NCBI RefSeq assembly: GCF_003850565.1
Contig: NZ_CP027706.1
Location: 2,232,001-2,296,000, forward strand
Direction: 5' to 3'
Source: Pseudomonas sessilinigenes
GTDB taxonomy: Bacteria > Pseudomonadota > Gammaproteobacteria > Pseudomonadales > Pseudomonadaceae
Length of the DNA: 64,000 bases
Part shown: positions 63,406 to 64,000 of the stretch, one piece after another
How positions within the stretch are numbered: position 1 is the first letter of the stretch
How the letters are laid out: every line of letters starts with the position of its first letter
Position numbers and translations under genes: made by a program
The notes under the pieces: generated by a model
Databases searched by the model: none
What the model saw: only the letters and a program-made list of their open reading frames with translations
What the model was told of the DNA's origin: nothing

Positions 63406-64000
63406 ATGAGCCAGCCCCTGTTGCAGCTCAAGGGCATCAGCCGCAGCTTCAAGGCCGGCGAGCGCGAGTTCCTGGCGCTGAAGAACATCGACCTGTGCAT
63501 CGAGGCCGGGGAGATGGTGGCCATCACCGGTGCCTCGGGCTCGGGCAAGTCGACCCTGATGAACATCCTCGGTTGCCTGGACTACGCCACGGCCGGCAGC
63601 TACCAGGTCAATGGCCGGGAGACTCGCGATCTGGACGACCAGGCCCTGGCGGAACTGCGCCGCGACTATTTCGGCTTCATCTTCCAGCGCTACCACCTGC
63701 TGCCCCACCTCAACGCCATGCACAACGTCGAGATCCCGGCGATCTATGCCGGTAGCCCCCAGGCCCGGCGCCATGGCCGGGCCCGCGAACTGCTGGCGCG
63801 CCTGGGCCTGGCCGGGCACCTGGAGCACCGGCCCAACCAGCTGTCCGGTGGCCAGCAGCAGCGGGTGAGCATCGCCCGGGCCTTGATGAACGGTGGCGAG
63901 GTGATCCTCGCCGACGAACCCACCGGGGCCCTGGACACCAGCAGCGGCAAGGAGGTGATGCGCATTCTCCAGGAGCTGCATGCGGCCGGGCATACGGTGA
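63406..64000 (+). CDS. macB: MacB-type ABC exporter (3' truncated by window end)
   Basis: Only the first 198 residues are visible; they form the ATPase domain. Walker A is GASGSGKST (42-50), the Q-loop is in [12 protein letters not shown], the signature is [15 protein letters not shown], and Walker B is [12 protein letters not shown]. Full MacB proteins of about 650 residues add a four-helix membrane part and a periplasmic domain that works by mechanotransmission. Together with MacA and a TolC-like channel it should move lipopeptide from the periplasm across the outer membrane. It overlaps no other gene and starts 2 bases after macA, so the two are one transcript. Confidence 0.93.
   Translation, partial: MSQPLLQLKGISRSFKAGEREFLALKNIDLCIEAGEMVAITGASGSGKSTLMNILGCLDYATAGSYQVNGRETRDLDDQALAELRRDYFGFIFQRYHLLPHLNAMHNVEIPAIYAGSPQARRHGRARELLARLGLAGHLEHRPNQLSGGQQQRVSIARALMNGGEVILADEPTGALDTSSGKEVMRILQELHAAGHTV

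Overview
The window comes from a high-GC fluorescent pseudomonad. The block thrS-infC-rpmI-rplT-pheS-pheT-ihfA-merR-tRNA-Pro is the usual Pseudomonas arrangement. The ten-module lipopeptide assembly line and its flanking genes match the orfamide (ofa) locus of Pseudomonas protegens. These are identifications by recognition of sequence; no database was searched.

Layout. (1) 1-9362, core genome: a partial gene, an I78-type lipoprotein, a cold-shock protein, a small exported protein, then the translation operon from thrS to the MerR-type gene and tRNA-Pro(GGG). (2) 9315-about 13600, a graveyard of elements integrated at tRNA-Pro: two 68-bp copies of the tRNA 3' end (9315 and 11947), each followed by an integrase relic, plus fragments of a phage virion protein, a C5 cytosine methyltransferase and a PAPS-reductase-like gene. 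A lipoprotein and an exported carbohydrate-binding-like protein look intact. (3) 13627-17538, an accessory strip with two small orphan genes, a REP element, a Qnr-like pentapeptide-repeat protein, a truncated hexapeptide acetyltransferase, a second pentapeptide-repeat protein and a LysR regulator. (4) 17634-26099, export and resistance functions: two MFS transporters, a TetR regulator with a candidate operator, an RND adaptor/pump pair and a GNAT acetyltransferase. (5) 26234-64000, the lipopeptide locus: a LuxR regulator, ofaA (2 modules), ofaB (4 modules), ofaC (4 modules and two thioesterases), and macA-macB (macB cut by the window end).

Reading the adenylation-domain specificity residues in order gives Leu-Glu-Thr-Ile/Val-Leu-Ser-Leu-Leu-Ser-Val/Ile, which is the orfamide sequence. 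OfaA starts with a lipo-initiation C domain. OfaB and OfaC begin with about 55 residues resembling TubC-type docking domains. OfaC ends in tandem thioesterases that should release the product as a lactone closed through Thr3. MacAB should export it, and the LuxR protein should switch the cluster on.

The most interesting points beyond the known system are these. A 34-codon upstream ORF ends in an ATGA overlap with the ofaA start, and its Shine-Dalgarno lies in the loop of a hairpin resembling an RsmA/RsmE target. The luxR leader carries an exact match to the Rsm consensus. The module-2 condensation domain alone has lost the residues typical of dual C/E domains. Finally, there is a chromosomal Qnr homologue beside an efflux cluster.
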